The notes beneath the pieces were generated by a model. The model searched no databases and was not told the DNA's origin. It saw only the letters and a list, made by a program, of their open reading frames with translations. From Bacteroides sp. (GTDB lineage Bacteria; Bacteroidota; Bacteroidia; Bacteroidales; Bacteroidaceae): a stretch of 64,000 bases of DNA. Numbering within the stretch: position 1 is the stretch's first letter; each line of letters begins with the position of its first letter. Location: positions 61,978 to 125,977 of the forward strand of contig NZ_JAQVBV010000013.1 in NCBI RefSeq assembly GCF_028690125.1, read 5' to 3'. The position numbers were made by a program, and so were the translations under genes. Shown piece by piece: positions 1 through 9,059 of this stretch.

Positions 1-2552
1 GGAGTCAGCGAAGCCGGAGCTTTTTGTGATGCTATTACACGCTTGGGAATTGCAATTTGGTTCTGATTTTCATGACAGCCCACGCAAGACACAATCTCAC
101 CCGGTTGCCCGGTTACCCAACTACGCATCCACTGAATAGCTACTCCTTCTTTATCTAAAGGCTGTATAGAAATCGGGGTATTGGCGGGAACCTTAAAGAT
201 CACAGAACCGTCTTCTTCTACCGGAACGGTACCCAACAATCGTTTAATATCCCATCCGGACTGAATGCCCTGCCAGTTATGGTCTGATTTAGTATTGACA
301 TAAGCATATTCGTAAGCATGCAGACGGAGAGATTTAACTGTTCCCCGAGGAATGCCTCTTAATCCCTCACCTTCATAAATATCTTGTATAAAAAAGGTGG
401 CTTCTTTATCATCCAACTTTACCCGGTCGGGAATTGCAGGAGGAGTTTTTGTCTTGCGTACCAGAATCGGACTGATATAACCTTCTCCTTCTGCTTGCAT
501 CAGGCAGGTTACGTTATCATAAATGTCTACCAGATAAATTCCCCATAATGAATTGGGAGATAACTTTGCAGCAACCAGAAAATATTTATCATTCAAGGGA
601 GTCGGCTTAATGAATTGAGGCCAGACATCATTTACGAGTTCATCTTTTATTAATTCCTGAATTGGACGATTCCGATGAGGAATCTCTTGTATCATACCCG
701 ATACTCCTTTTCGTCCTTTTGTAGGGTCGAATAATATCAAACGCCCGGAACGAGCTATGCCGTGATGACCGGATATGATTCCTACAAATGCTGAACCATA
801 CCCCGGTAAGGGCTGCATATCAAAAGTACTGTTCGGAAACATGGACCCACTGCCATAAAGTGCTTTATTTTCTGTTCCATCCGGATTCATGTGCATTACG
901 ATACGGGAATAATAATGTGTCAGGTCTGTATATTCCCAACGAGTGTACATGATACGACCGTTATTCATGATAGCCGGATTCCAGTTGGCATCCTGATCGA
1001 AGGTTAAACGACGCATCGTTTTATCTTTCGGATTGTAAAGCACCATATTACCTACTGCATCGGATCCATTAACACAGGGCACTCCCTGATAGCCGATATT
1101 GGAGACGGCTACAATGCGACCATCGGGTAAATAAGTCCCGTCATAAAATTCCAGATCCGGTTCTTCATTTTCTAAAAGAGGTTTGCAACCGGAACCATCC
1201 AACTTCGCTTCAAATACATTCCACCGTTTATCACTTTGCAACTGGGAAAACATGACTCTGTCTCCTTCCCAATGAAGCTTGAGATCGGAAATAGAAGAAC
1301 CGTTTGATGGTTTATAAATTCGACGCATTTCGATATCTCCGCGTAAATTGGAAAGTTCGACAATTTCAGCATCAAAACCTTCTCGACGGGCAGACTCTTG
1401 ATTACTCCAATTATTAGCTTGGGTTCCTAACTCTGGAGCCATTGCCTGGCGGGCATTCATTCCTAATTTAAAACGTGCGGCAACTATTTTATTAACGTCC
1501 AATAAAGTATTACCCAATAAGATATCCTGTTTGTAGCTTAATGCTTTATGCGCATCGGTTGTTGCTTGTTCATCTCCGGAGTAAATACCTTCAAAACCTT
1601 TCTTTTCCAGCCGGATTAATTCTTCCAACAAGGGTTCATACTTGCTGACATTATATCCTGTTTGCTTTTTCATATCATTAAAAGCAGCTTGAATTGCATT
1701 TATATTCAGCCACTCCAACTCACTTTGGAGTGTATATACTTCTTGGACCTTCTCCAACAACTCCAGATATTTACGTATCTGTACATTTATATCTTTCTCA
1801 TTCGCTATTTGCTTGGCTACATTTGTATAATAAACTTTATTCTTCAATTTCGAAGTTATCTTTTCTACTGCTTTTTGTTCAATAGATGCATCCGGAGTTA
1901 TGATCCAATTCTCCAGATTTTCTACAGTAGTCGAGAACAATGCCATTTCGTAAGGGTATTTTGTCGCCAATTCTTTAATGACAAAGTTGGGTGCAATATT
2001 CAATGCAGAGAAATAGGCACTTCCATTTACTGATGCATCATCAATACCGACTTCAGCTTCAAACCGGACGTATTCTCCCTTGATCGGATAAACTAATATT
2101 CCATCCGCATGGCAAAGTACGCCATGCGGATATTTCTTACCAGCGATCATAATGTCATTATCATATATATTCTTATTCACCTTAGGACCTCCCCAGCCGG
2201 TGATGCTGTATTCATATGAAAGTTCATCTAGCCAGACGGATGTACCATTTGCTTTTATAAGTCGTGCATTTGCCCAGACAGCATGATCGTAACTCGTTCC
2301 GTCGGTTCCGCCGGAAGTAACAAGTACCAGCTTATCAACTCCTTTCAAATCTACCGTGAAAGGTTCAGCTTTACTCCGGTGTTTCATCCAGGCCGAAGTG
2401 ACAGGCATTCCACGCTTTTTAAGCATTGTTTGTATCTCTGCTTTCGTTCTTACAGAAGCTTCAACCCATGTTTCAACTTTCTTCTGTGTGGGACTGGCAA
2501 ATCCTACCGAAGAAAGAAGCAAAAGAAATGATAATATATAAAATCTGTTCAT
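1..2552 (-). CDS. NPCBM / hydrazine-synthase-alpha-like secreted haem protein (partial, 3' end outside window)
   Basis: The reading frame is open from an ATG at 2552 to the left edge, about 850 codons, so the C-terminus is missing. Residues 1-18 form a signal peptide (MNRFYILSFLLLLSSVGFA). Residues about 45-190 resemble the NPCBM/NEW2 carbohydrate-binding fold. A helical stretch follows, then a WD40/TolB-like beta-propeller with repeated SDLKLHWEGDRVMFS-type blades. A c-type haem motif CVGCH is at residues 823-827 (bases 72-86). This order resembles the HzsA family (hydrazine synthase alpha-like), which is widespread outside anammox bacteria and mostly of unknown function; no hydrazine chemistry is implied. 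It is the last visible gene of a minus-strand operon, 28 bp after the cupin gene. A periplasmic or surface redox/carbohydrate role is inference. Confidence 0.75.
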   Translation of the reverse strand, partial: MNRFYILSFLLLLSSVGFASPTQKKVETWVEASVRTKAEIQTMLKKRGMPVTSAWMKHRSKAEPFTVDLKGVDKLVLVTSGGTDGTSYDHAVWANARLIKANGTSVWLDELSYEYSITGWGGPKVNKNIYDNDIMIAGKKYPHGVLCHADGILVYPIKGEYVRFEAEVGIDDASVNGSAYFSALNIAPNFVIKELATKYPYEMALFSTTVENLENWIITPDASIEQKAVEKITSKLKNKVYYTNVAKQIANEKDINVQIRKYLELLEKVQEVYTLQSELEWLNINAIQAAFNDMKKQTGYNVSKYEPLLEELIRLEKKGFEGIYSGDEQATTDAHKALSYKQDILLGNTLLDVNKIVAARFKLGMNARQAMAPELGTQANNWSNQESARREGFDAEIVELSNLRGDIEMRRIYKPSNGSSISDLKLHWEGDRVMFSQLQSDKRWNVFEAKLDGSGCKPLLENEEPDLEFYDGTYLPDGRIVAVSNIGYQGVPCVNGSDAVGNMVLYNPKDKTMRRLTFDQDANWNPAIMNNGRIMYTRWEYTDLTHYYSRIVMHMNPDGTENKALYGSGSMFPNSTFDMQPLPGYGSAFVGIISGHHGIARSGRLILFDPTKGRKGVSGMIQEIPHRNRPIQELIKDELVNDVWPQFIKPTPLNDKYFLVAAKLSPNSLWGIYLVDIYDNVTCLMQAEGEGYISPILVRKTKTPPAIPDRVKLDDKEATFFIQDIYEGEGLRGIPRGTVKSLRLHAYEYAYVNTKSDHNWQGIQSGWDIKRLLGTVPVEEDGSVIFKVPANTPISIQPLDKEGVAIQWMRSWVTGQPGEIVSCVGCHENQNQIAIPKRVIASQKAPASLT

Positions 2553-2580
2553 GTAGCAAATGATAAAGTAATACGTCTTG

Positions 2581-3150
2581 TTATAAAGCAGCTATCGGAT
2601 TAGTGAAGCGCAGGCCATCATTATCGTGGTAGCAAGCCCACTCACTCACAACAGCACCTTCAGGTCCTGCCATCATAAAATGAAAAGTTCCCAATTCTTT
2701 CAATCGAAGTACATCTCCCACTCTCTGAATCACATAGTTTTTACTTTTGATAGGACCATGACTGGTGGGAATGGCTGGAGCTTTGCTCGTTTCATCTCCT
2801 ATTTCAGAAAAATTGTAGACCCAACCTTTTTCTACCATCCACGATTCATGTTTAGCAGGAAAATTGGTAGCAACGTGTGCGTGTTCGGGTATCATCTGTC
2901 CTGGTAATAAATAAATGGCATGAGCAAAGTATTTATATTCGGCATCATTTACCCAGAAAATTCCTCCCATTCCTACGTTTTCAAAATCGCCCAAACGGAA
3001 ATCTGTTACCCACAAGTCTTTAGCCATTAATTCTGTGAAAGGAATTTCATAAAATGCAAACATCTCTTTCATTGCTTTTATAGCTACGTCTTGTTGAAAC
3101 TTTCCGTCTTTATAAAAATCAGCGTTCGTATACTTCTTAAAATACTTCAT
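2581..3150 (-). CDS. Cupin-fold protein, possible sugar isomerase (D-lyxose isomerase-like)
   Basis: This 189-residue protein has no signal peptide and is probably cytosolic. The central stretch has the cupin metal-site pattern: H90-x-H92 (PEHAH), E102 and H157 (GTFHF). The run YLLPGQMIPEHAH, then E-S-W and V-x-x-G-W-V, recalls the D-lyxose ketol-isomerase family, but the match is by motif only. It lies 39 bp after the cytochrome gene and 28 bp before the NPCBM/HzsA-like gene, so it is probably co-transcribed. If it is an isomerase, the operon handles an unusual sugar; this is inference. Any other metal-dependent cupin enzyme is possible. Confidence 0.6.
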   Translation of the reverse strand: MKYFKKYTNADFYKDGKFQQDVAIKAMKEMFAFYEIPFTELMAKDLWVTDFRLGDFENVGMGGIFWVNDAEYKYFAHAIYLLPGQMIPEHAHVATNFPAKHESWMVEKGWVYNFSEIGDETSKAPAIPTSHGPIKSKNYVIQRVGDVLRLKELGTFHFMMAGPEGAVVSEWACYHDNDGLRFTNPIAAL

Positions 3151-3189
3151 ATTCTTTTGTGTTTAAAATTTTAGTTATTGATTAATTTG

Positions 3190-4968
3190 TTATAATGAGT
3201 TTACATATTCAGTCAATGCTTCTATATCCTTTTCCGATACCTTTTTAGGAATGCCATGTTTGTGTATTTCAAAGACTTCCTTCATTGTTGCAGCCCGTCC
3301 GTCAAAAAGGTAAGGAGCTGTACGCCAGACTTCCCGCAAAGTAGGAGTATCCCAACCTTTCTCAAACTCGATATCCTCACCGATCCGGTGCATTTTCATA
3401 TCTGTATAAAAAGGTCCGCTATGACATTCGCCACATTGTAACCGGTCAAATACTTTCTTTCCGGTCTTTGCTTTTTCCGACAGTTCTCCATTAACCAAAT
3501 ATGGACTCAGAACAGGACGAAGTGACTTCAAATAGGCATCGACACAAACTGCGTCTTCTTCCGAAATATCATAAAACTGGATAAAGTTAAAACCTGCTCT
3601 TACGGCACGCTCCGCGTGTTCACGAATACCTGAAATCATATTAGGAGGTGTCACATGACTGAATAATAAACTCTTGCAATTTTTAGCATTACCTACTCCG
3701 TCATTCATTAAATCCCAGTTCATACCATCTGTACGGGCATCTCCCGGGTGACAACCATTACAACTTTGCCAGTTCTGAAAACAATGTGAAGCATCGTTGA
3801 AATAACGTTCTCCTTTATTCTCCAAACTCTCTTGGCGTCCCGGATTCAGTTCCACAGTTGTGATTTGTTGTGTGCGAATATCCATGATATTCAGAATATC
3901 CGCAAAATAGGTGGGAACAATCAGTTTGGTATTTGTTAGAATCATATTGCGTGGTCCGTTTCCATTTAAAAGAATACGCTTACGTATCCCATAAAGGAAA
4001 GTTAAATCATAATCTAATGCTGATTTATCTTGATAATTGAAGAATTTATTCAACATTGCTTTGTGGTCGATGATACTAACTTCGTGTGTACCGGAATGGG
4101 AAATGTAGATGGATTGATCATTGCAGGCAATACTCCAGATACCGGCTGCTCCACGTTCGGGTTCATCCACGACTACTGCACCTAGAAATTTTTGTTTGGC
4201 AACATCAATAACACTGAAAGCGCTTGTATTCATCCATCCCTGTTGCAATTGAGAAGTAGGCACCGTAAAATGTCCCAGATTGTGGGAGACATATATGTAT
4301 TTTCCATCGGGTGTGATACAAATGTCACGTAAAGCGTTGCTACCATTTGCCAACCGGATATCTTTAACTTTGGTGAAATCATCTGCTTTTATCACTGAAA
4401 CACAAGCTGTAACATGATCGAGATCGGCTCGTTGTGCCGGCAGAAAATTTGTCACAAACAGGTATCTGCCGTCTTTGCTAAGTACGGCAGATTTTGGTTC
4501 TCGCAGCACATTTACTGTAGCTACCACTTCTCCCTTTTCAGGGTCAATTTTAGATACTGTATTTTGGAATTGGTTACATACATAAACGTGTTTTTTGTCC
4601 GAACTAAACAACGGATGACAAGCTCCCGAACCGGTTATAATTGACTTTTCTGCTTTTCCCGATTCTAAAGAGAAGATCTGTAAACGTCCGGTAGCTCCAA
4701 AAGTCGTCACGTACATTTTATTTCCATCTGGTAAAATACCCGTTGGCATATCATCTACCGGGATAGAACGCAATAATGTTTTTCCATCAGGAGAGAGAAC
4801 ATCTATTCTTTTTACCCCTTTCTCTGAAATTAGGATTTCTCCTTTTGCACTTATGGCAATACTTGTGGGAAAGAGAGGTGAGTTATCTGCTGAAACAATA
4901 ACTATATTGCAGTAGATTAAGCAAATCGCCCATAGACATCTTACTATATCTTGCTGATTTATTCTCAT
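3190..4968 (-). CDS. Secreted YVTN beta-propeller fused to di-haem cytochrome (cytochrome c peroxidase/MauG-like)
   Basis: This is a 592-residue exported protein with an N-terminal hydrophobic signal (residues 8-27). Residues about 30-390 are YVTN/YncE-type beta-propeller repeats (for example PTGILPDGNKMYVTTFG, RDICITPDGKYIYVSHN). The C-terminal 200 residues carry two haem c motifs, CNGCH (403-407) and CGECH (512-516), followed by DTPTLREVWRTAPYLFDGRA, which is typical of the C-terminal haem domain of the di-haem peroxidase/MauG family. It should act in the periplasm and needs a c-type cytochrome maturation system. It is the second gene of the operon, 14 bp after the IclR gene. The substrate is unknown; peroxidase activity is not certain because MauG relatives also do oxidative modification. 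Confidence 0.8.
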   Translation of the reverse strand: MRINQQDIVRCLWAICLIYCNIVIVSADNSPLFPTSIAISAKGEILISEKGVKRIDVLSPDGKTLLRSIPVDDMPTGILPDGNKMYVTTFGATGRLQIFSLESGKAEKSIITGSGACHPLFSSDKKHVYVCNQFQNTVSKIDPEKGEVVATVNVLREPKSAVLSKDGRYLFVTNFLPAQRADLDHVTACVSVIKADDFTKVKDIRLANGSNALRDICITPDGKYIYVSHNLGHFTVPTSQLQQGWMNTSAFSVIDVAKQKFLGAVVVDEPERGAAGIWSIACNDQSIYISHSGTHEVSIIDHKAMLNKFFNYQDKSALDYDLTFLYGIRKRILLNGNGPRNMILTNTKLIVPTYFADILNIMDIRTQQITTVELNPGRQESLENKGERYFNDASHCFQNWQSCNGCHPGDARTDGMNWDLMNDGVGNAKNCKSLLFSHVTPPNMISGIREHAERAVRAGFNFIQFYDISEEDAVCVDAYLKSLRPVLSPYLVNGELSEKAKTGKKVFDRLQCGECHSGPFYTDMKMHRIGEDIEFEKGWDTPTLREVWRTAPYLFDGRAATMKEVFEIHKHGIPKKVSEKDIEALTEYVNSL

Positions 4969-4982
4969 AGTAATATCTTGTT

Positions 4983-5783
4983 TTATCGTTTACTATATCC
5001 CAACTCCACTGAAATTTCCAATGCAATCTTCTTTATACTGGCTGCTGAAGTACGAATCACTTCTTTCGATAACCGGTCTTTAGGACCCGAAATCCAGATT
5101 GCTCCGCAAGGATAGCCCATATAATTGAAAATCGGGCAACCGATACAAATAACTCCATTCAATTCTTCTTCATTGTCAATGGCATATCCACGTTTGCGTA
5201 CCGTTTCCAATTCTTCTAAATATGCTTCGAGAGATGTGATAGTCCGGTCATTGTAACTAGTAAATTCCATATGTGATAAATAACGGTCCCGGACATTATT
5301 TGGCAGATAGGCCATGATTGCTTTTCCCGGAGCTGAGCAATGCAAGTCGAAAGATTTACCTGGTGACAGTACAAAACGAAATGTATGGTTTCCCTGTGCT
5401 TGTTCGATGAAAATTCCTTTTTTCTCTCCTAATACTCCAAAGCAGGATGTCTCCTGTACTTCATCCCTCAAATCTCGTAAGCGTGGCAAAACCGTTTCCA
5501 GTAAATTATGTTCGTTCAATGAACGAAATCCCAATGTTAATAACTTCCGGGATAGTTTGTAGCGTTTTGTATCTTCATGATAAATCAGATAATCCAACCG
5601 TGTCAATGTACTCAAAATACGATAAGCCGTGGTTTGGGATATAGAAAGAATTGACTTAATCTCTTGTAACGTTTCTCCTTGGGGGCAAAGAGACAGGTAT
5701 TCAAGTATGGCAATCCCTTTTTCCAAGTTCGGGACCTTATAATTCTCTTTTGGCTTTTTCATATTTGGAATCATGTTTTTCAT
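4983..5783 (-). CDS. IclR-family transcriptional regulator
   Basis: A 266-residue regulator. Residues about 18-80 are the IclR winged helix-turn-helix (NLEKGIAILEYL, then SISQTTAYRILSTLTRLDYL). Residues about 90-262 are the IclR effector-binding domain, with the typical LHCSAPGKAIMAYLP and RGYAIDNEEELNGVICIGCPI segments. It is the first gene of the minus-strand operon with the cytochrome, cupin and NPCBM/HzsA-like genes, so it most likely controls them and itself. Three ATGs (5783, 5774 and 5762) lie in the first eight codons, so the start may be a few residues later. The promoter region carries a palindrome and direct repeats (see the 5760-5818 entry). IclR proteins often sense small sugar acids or aromatic metabolites; the ligand here is unknown. 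Confidence 0.9.
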   Translation of the reverse strand: MKNMIPNMKKPKENYKVPNLEKGIAILEYLSLCPQGETLQEIKSILSISQTTAYRILSTLTRLDYLIYHEDTKRYKLSRKLLTLGFRSLNEHNLLETVLPRLRDLRDEVQETSCFGVLGEKKGIFIEQAQGNHTFRFVLSPGKSFDLHCSAPGKAIMAYLPNNVRDRYLSHMEFTSYNDRTITSLEAYLEELETVRKRGYAIDNEEELNGVICIGCPIFNYMGYPCGAIWISGPKDRLSKEVIRTSAASIKKIALEISVELGYSKR

Positions 5784-5818
5784 ATTTGAAATAATGTTTC
5801 ATATTTGAATCAAATATA
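5760..5818 (-). promoter_or_regulatory. Probable IclR operon promoter with autoregulatory operator repeats
   Basis: The 17-bp element ATATTTGAATCAAATAT at 5801-5817 is an 8-1-8 palindrome. The block CATATTTGAA occurs at 5781-5790 and 5800-5809, with a variant (CATATTTGGAA) at 5760, so copies sit about 20 bp apart, close to two helical turns. On the minus strand TATATTTG (5818-5811) fits the Bacteroides -7 element TAnnTTTG and lies inside the palindrome, so a bound dimer would block transcription. No clear -33 element was seen. Confidence 0.5.
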
Positions 5819-6137
5819 AAGGGGAGTTGGTAAAAACAGAAGAGACATATGCGAAAATATATTAAATATGCCGTAAAACATAAAAAGAGGGTCTACGGAT
5901 TCTGTTAAAAACAGAGGAGAAATTGTCTCGCTGTGTAAAGTAGCAATTTTGTATCCTTCTGAAATCTATTTGAATTGTTACAAATTTACTTTAAAATAGT
6001 ATCTTTAATTTTGAATTGGACTTATAATCAGTATGTTGTAAGTGATTATATGTAACAAAGCCTTGTGTATTAGTAATATGTTTTATACATTTGTAAAAAA
6101 TAGTATATGTAGTTTTTGTAAAAAGTTGAGTATAATA
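5819..6137. other. Divergent intergenic region between IclR operon and transglutaminase-like gene
   Basis: This gap holds no convincing gene. On the plus strand TATCTTTA at 6000-6007 is one base off the Bacteroides -7 element, with a TTG at 5975-5977 about 22 bp upstream; it is a weak candidate promoter for the gene starting at 6138. Confidence 0.4.
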
Positions 6138-8159
6138 ATGAAAATACTAATAAAGTGGATCTGTATTTTTTTGTTTATCGCATTTGGTAATTTATATTTT
6201 TTTTCTTGTTCTGAGAAAGAAAATGAGGAAACTGTAGTTTCTTTATTAGAAGCAGCTCTTCAAGAAGCGGGAGGAAATAGATCAGAACTTGAAAAGGTAT
6301 TGTCTCATTATCAGTTACATCCGGCAGATAGTTTAAAATATCAGGCAGCCTGTTTCTTGATAGAAAATATGCCTTATTATACTTATTATAGAGGAGAACA
6401 GTTAGAACAGTATCTTACTTATTATTCATTATTGCGTGAAACCCGTGAGGCAAATATTACTCCACAGGCTGTTGTCGATTTAATCTATTCTAAGTACGGA
6501 CCATTTCATTTAGATTCTTTGCGGAGTTATAAGGATATTGAGACAGTGGATTCTGCATATTTATGTAAAAGTATCGAATGGGCATTCAAGGTTTGGAAAG
6601 AACAACCATGGGGAAAGAATGTATCATTTACAGATTTTTGTGAATATGTTCTCCCTTATCGTATTGCTGATGAAACTTTGTGCGAGTGGCGTGAAGGTAT
6701 TTATCGGGAATATAATTCTTTGCTTGATTCATTACGAATGTCTAATGTACTTGATAAAGAAGATCCCGCTGTTGCTGCTCGTTGCTTACTTGATTCTTTG
6801 CGTAAAAGACAGAAGTTTTTTACTACTACTGGTCCTTCGGGACTTCCTCATGTTGGACCCGAAGTTGCTCAAAATAGAACGGGAAGTTGCCGTGAACTTT
6901 CTGACTATGTTGTATATGTTTGTCGTGCACTAGGAATTCCATGTGCTATAGATTTTATGCCGATTCATGGTGACGGGAATGATGGACATCAATGGGTGTC
7001 ATTTACTGGGAAATATGGCGATTTATATTATCAGGAATTTCTGGATGCTTTGAAAGAAGTTCGACGAAATAAACTCTATGATTCATCAAAGATCAAAGTT
7101 TATCGTAATACTTTCAGTCTTAACAATGATATGCAGAAGAAAATGCAGAAACTTGATACAGTTGTTGCTCCTTTTTTCGAGAACCCTCATATAATCGATG
7201 TTACAGCTTGGTATGCTAAAAGTTATAAAAAAGAATTGAAGATTCCCATTTCTTCACTTTACAAGGGGAAACCACGTTCACGAATAGCTTATCTCTGTGC
7301 CAGCAGTGGTATGAGTTGGGAAGTTGTAGCATGGGCTGAGTTTGATGGACAGAATTTGGTTTTTGCAGATATACAGAAAGGTCCTGTGATGCGGGTAGCT
7401 ACTTACGAGCAAGGACATCTCCGTTTCTGGACTGATCCGTTTGAAGTGACTATTTCTAATGAGTTTCATTTCTTTACTCCATTGGATAGTGTACAGGATG
7501 TTACGCTGTTTTCCAAATATTCTTTGCAGTCGGAAGAAAAATTTCAGAACCGTATGCTTGGAGGAACCTTTGAAGTGAGTAATGATCCGGCTTTCCGGCA
7601 GAAGGAAGTAATACATATGATAGGGCATAAACCGAGACGGCTGCAAACAGTTGTTTATCTTAGTTCTATGAAACCTTATCGCTATGTTCGTTATGTTGGT
7701 CCTAAGGATGCACATTGTAATGTGGCTGAAATTACTTTTTATGCAGTTTCTGATACTGTACTGTTGAAAGGAAGAGCGATCGGTACTCCCGGTTGTTATC
7801 AAAAAGATGGTTCACATGAATATCCTAATGCATTCGATGGTAGTATAGAGACATCTTTCGATTGTTTGGCAGCTACCGGTGGATGGGCTGGCTTGGACTT
7901 AGGTAGTCCTAAGAGGATAGGAAAGATTGTTTATACACCTCGTAGTTATGATAATTATATACGTCCGGGAGATGAATACGAATTATTCTGCTGTACTGGA
8001 AGAGATAAGTGGAATTCTTTTGGCGTGCAAATTTCCAAAGCGGATACTTTGGTCTATAAAGATGTTCCTGTTAATGCTTTACTACTATTGAAAAATTATT
8101 CTCGTGGTACGCAGGAAAGGATTTTTACGTATAAAGATGGAAAGCAGGTTTGGAAATAA
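6138..8159 (+). CDS. Transglutaminase-like lipoprotein with C-terminal discoidin-like domain
   Basis: The frame is open from a GTG at 6042, but the ATG at 6138 is preferred because it begins a lipoprotein signal (MKILIKWICIFLFIAFGNLY, lipobox FFSC). The 673-residue product has a transglutaminase/papain-like core: C251 in GSCREL and H284 in GHQWV, with a downstream Asp expected to complete the triad. The last 150 residues (for example NAFDGSIETSFD, WAGLDLGSPKRIGKIVY) resemble an F5/8-type discoidin domain, which often binds glycans. It should be anchored to an envelope membrane facing the periplasm or surface. It ends 44 bp before the first PEWV-family gene and may be co-transcribed with it. 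Bacterial relatives are more often peptidases or amidases than true cross-linkers, so the reaction is open. Confidence 0.7.
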   Translation: MKILIKWICIFLFIAFGNLYFFSCSEKENEETVVSLLEAALQEAGGNRSELEKVLSHYQLHPADSLKYQAACFLIENMPYYTYYRGEQLEQYLTYYSLLRETREANITPQAVVDLIYSKYGPFHLDSLRSYKDIETVDSAYLCKSIEWAFKVWKEQPWGKNVSFTDFCEYVLPYRIADETLCEWREGIYREYNSLLDSLRMSNVLDKEDPAVAARCLLDSLRKRQKFFTTTGPSGLPHVGPEVAQNRTGSCRELSDYVVYVCRALGIPCAIDFMPIHGDGNDGHQWVSFTGKYGDLYYQEFLDALKEVRRNKLYDSSKIKVYRNTFSLNNDMQKKMQKLDTVVAPFFENPHIIDVTAWYAKSYKKELKIPISSLYKGKPRSRIAYLCASSGMSWEVVAWAEFDGQNLVFADIQKGPVMRVATYEQGHLRFWTDPFEVTISNEFHFFTPLDSVQDVTLFSKYSLQSEEKFQNRMLGGTFEVSNDPAFRQKEVIHMIGHKPRRLQTVVYLSSMKPYRYVRYVGPKDAHCNVAEITFYAVSDTVLLKGRAIGTPGCYQKDGSHEYPNAFDGSIETSFDCLAATGGWAGLDLGSPKRIGKIVYTPRSYDNYIRPGDEYELFCCTGRDKWNSFGVQISKADTLVYKDVPVNALLLLKNYSRGTQERIFTYKDGKQVWK

Positions 8160-8203
8160 TGAAGTTTATAATAAAATTATTGTTTAACTAAATAAAAGTA
8201 GAA

Positions 8204-8962
8204 ATGAAAAAGTTAAAATTCACTTTATTCCTTGTAGGAATACTAGTTGCTCTTGTTGCTTGTGAACAAAATTATGATTTTGTCTCTGATTCAGAGGGTT
8301 TGGAAGCTAATGAAAAGAGTATTTCGGAGTTGAAAATGAGAAGTGCTTTAGAAGCTAAAGCATTGTATATGCCATTAGATACTGTACCGGAATGGGTGAA
8401 AAAAAAGGTAACTCTAGAAGAATATGAACTTTGGAAGATTATGAGTTCTAAGTATGAAATTAATTATTCGGTTCTAGAGGAAGAACTTTCTCAAAGGCAA
8501 AAAGATTCTGTTTATAGTATTATAAGACCCTTAGTCCAAAATATAAAGGATGGTAAAACAAAGAATAATGCTGGATATTTTATTATTCATGATTTGGCTA
8601 AGTCTATAAATACTTGTAAAGTTGAAAGGCTAAGTAATGGTGAAAGTGACAATCAACGAAACCATGTTGGAGGACCATCGCGTTTGTATTCTGTATCAAG
8701 TAATATTGATGCTGAGGTTCTTGTAACAATTATATATTGTGTTGATGTGAAAAAAAGAGAGATAATAAGTGTAGAGTCCCCTCATGCTTTTGCGTCTGGA
8801 TTACAAGCTGTTTCATTCAATGGTGATTGTACAGCAAATAAAGGAACTACAGCAATTGTAGTTGAAGGTTCAGGCACTTTAACGTATTATGTAACACAAA
8901 ATGAGAATAAAAAGATTGTTAAATTTTATAATAAGTCTGTGACTATAGGGGCGATTTTTTAG
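8204..8962 (+). CDS. Unrecognised PEWV-family lipoprotein (paralogue 1 of 3)
   Basis: A 252-residue protein with a lipoprotein signal (LVALVAC lipobox). Residues about 56-100 hold the core shared with the next two genes: MPLDTVPEWVKKKVT, then EEYELWKIMSSKYEINYSV. After this core it diverges from paralogues 2 and 3, and the C-terminal half (about 160-252, beta-rich, two cysteines) has no clear counterpart in them. I recognise no domain. The tripeptide DTV before PEWV fits the Bacteroides O-glycosylation sequon D(S/T)(A/I/L/V/M/T). It lies between the transglutaminase-like gene and paralogue 2. Export is well supported; function is unknown. Confidence 0.7.
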   Translation: MKKLKFTLFLVGILVALVACEQNYDFVSDSEGLEANEKSISELKMRSALEAKALYMPLDTVPEWVKKKVTLEEYELWKIMSSKYEINYSVLEEELSQRQKDSVYSIIRPLVQNIKDGKTKNNAGYFIIHDLAKSINTCKVERLSNGESDNQRNHVGGPSRLYSVSSNIDAEVLVTIIYCVDVKKREIISVESPHAFASGLQAVSFNGDCTANKGTTAIVVEGSGTLTYYVTQNENKKIVKFYNKSVTIGAIF

Positions 8963-9059
8963 GTAAAATAAATATTTGAGTAGCCTGTAGCTTTTATATT
9001 TTTTGAAGTTTAATTGTGTGATGAAATAGCTGTAATTATTTTTGTTTAATTTGGTCGAA

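Noticed and set aside
1662..2033. Plus-strand frames inside the NPCBM/HzsA-like gene
   Set aside because: The minus strand carries one long frame with signal peptide, NPCBM segment and haem motif; the plus-strand frames are its complement.
6042..6137. GTG start for the transglutaminase-like gene
   Set aside because: The ATG at 6138 gives a clean lipoprotein signal; the extra 32 residues have no feature.
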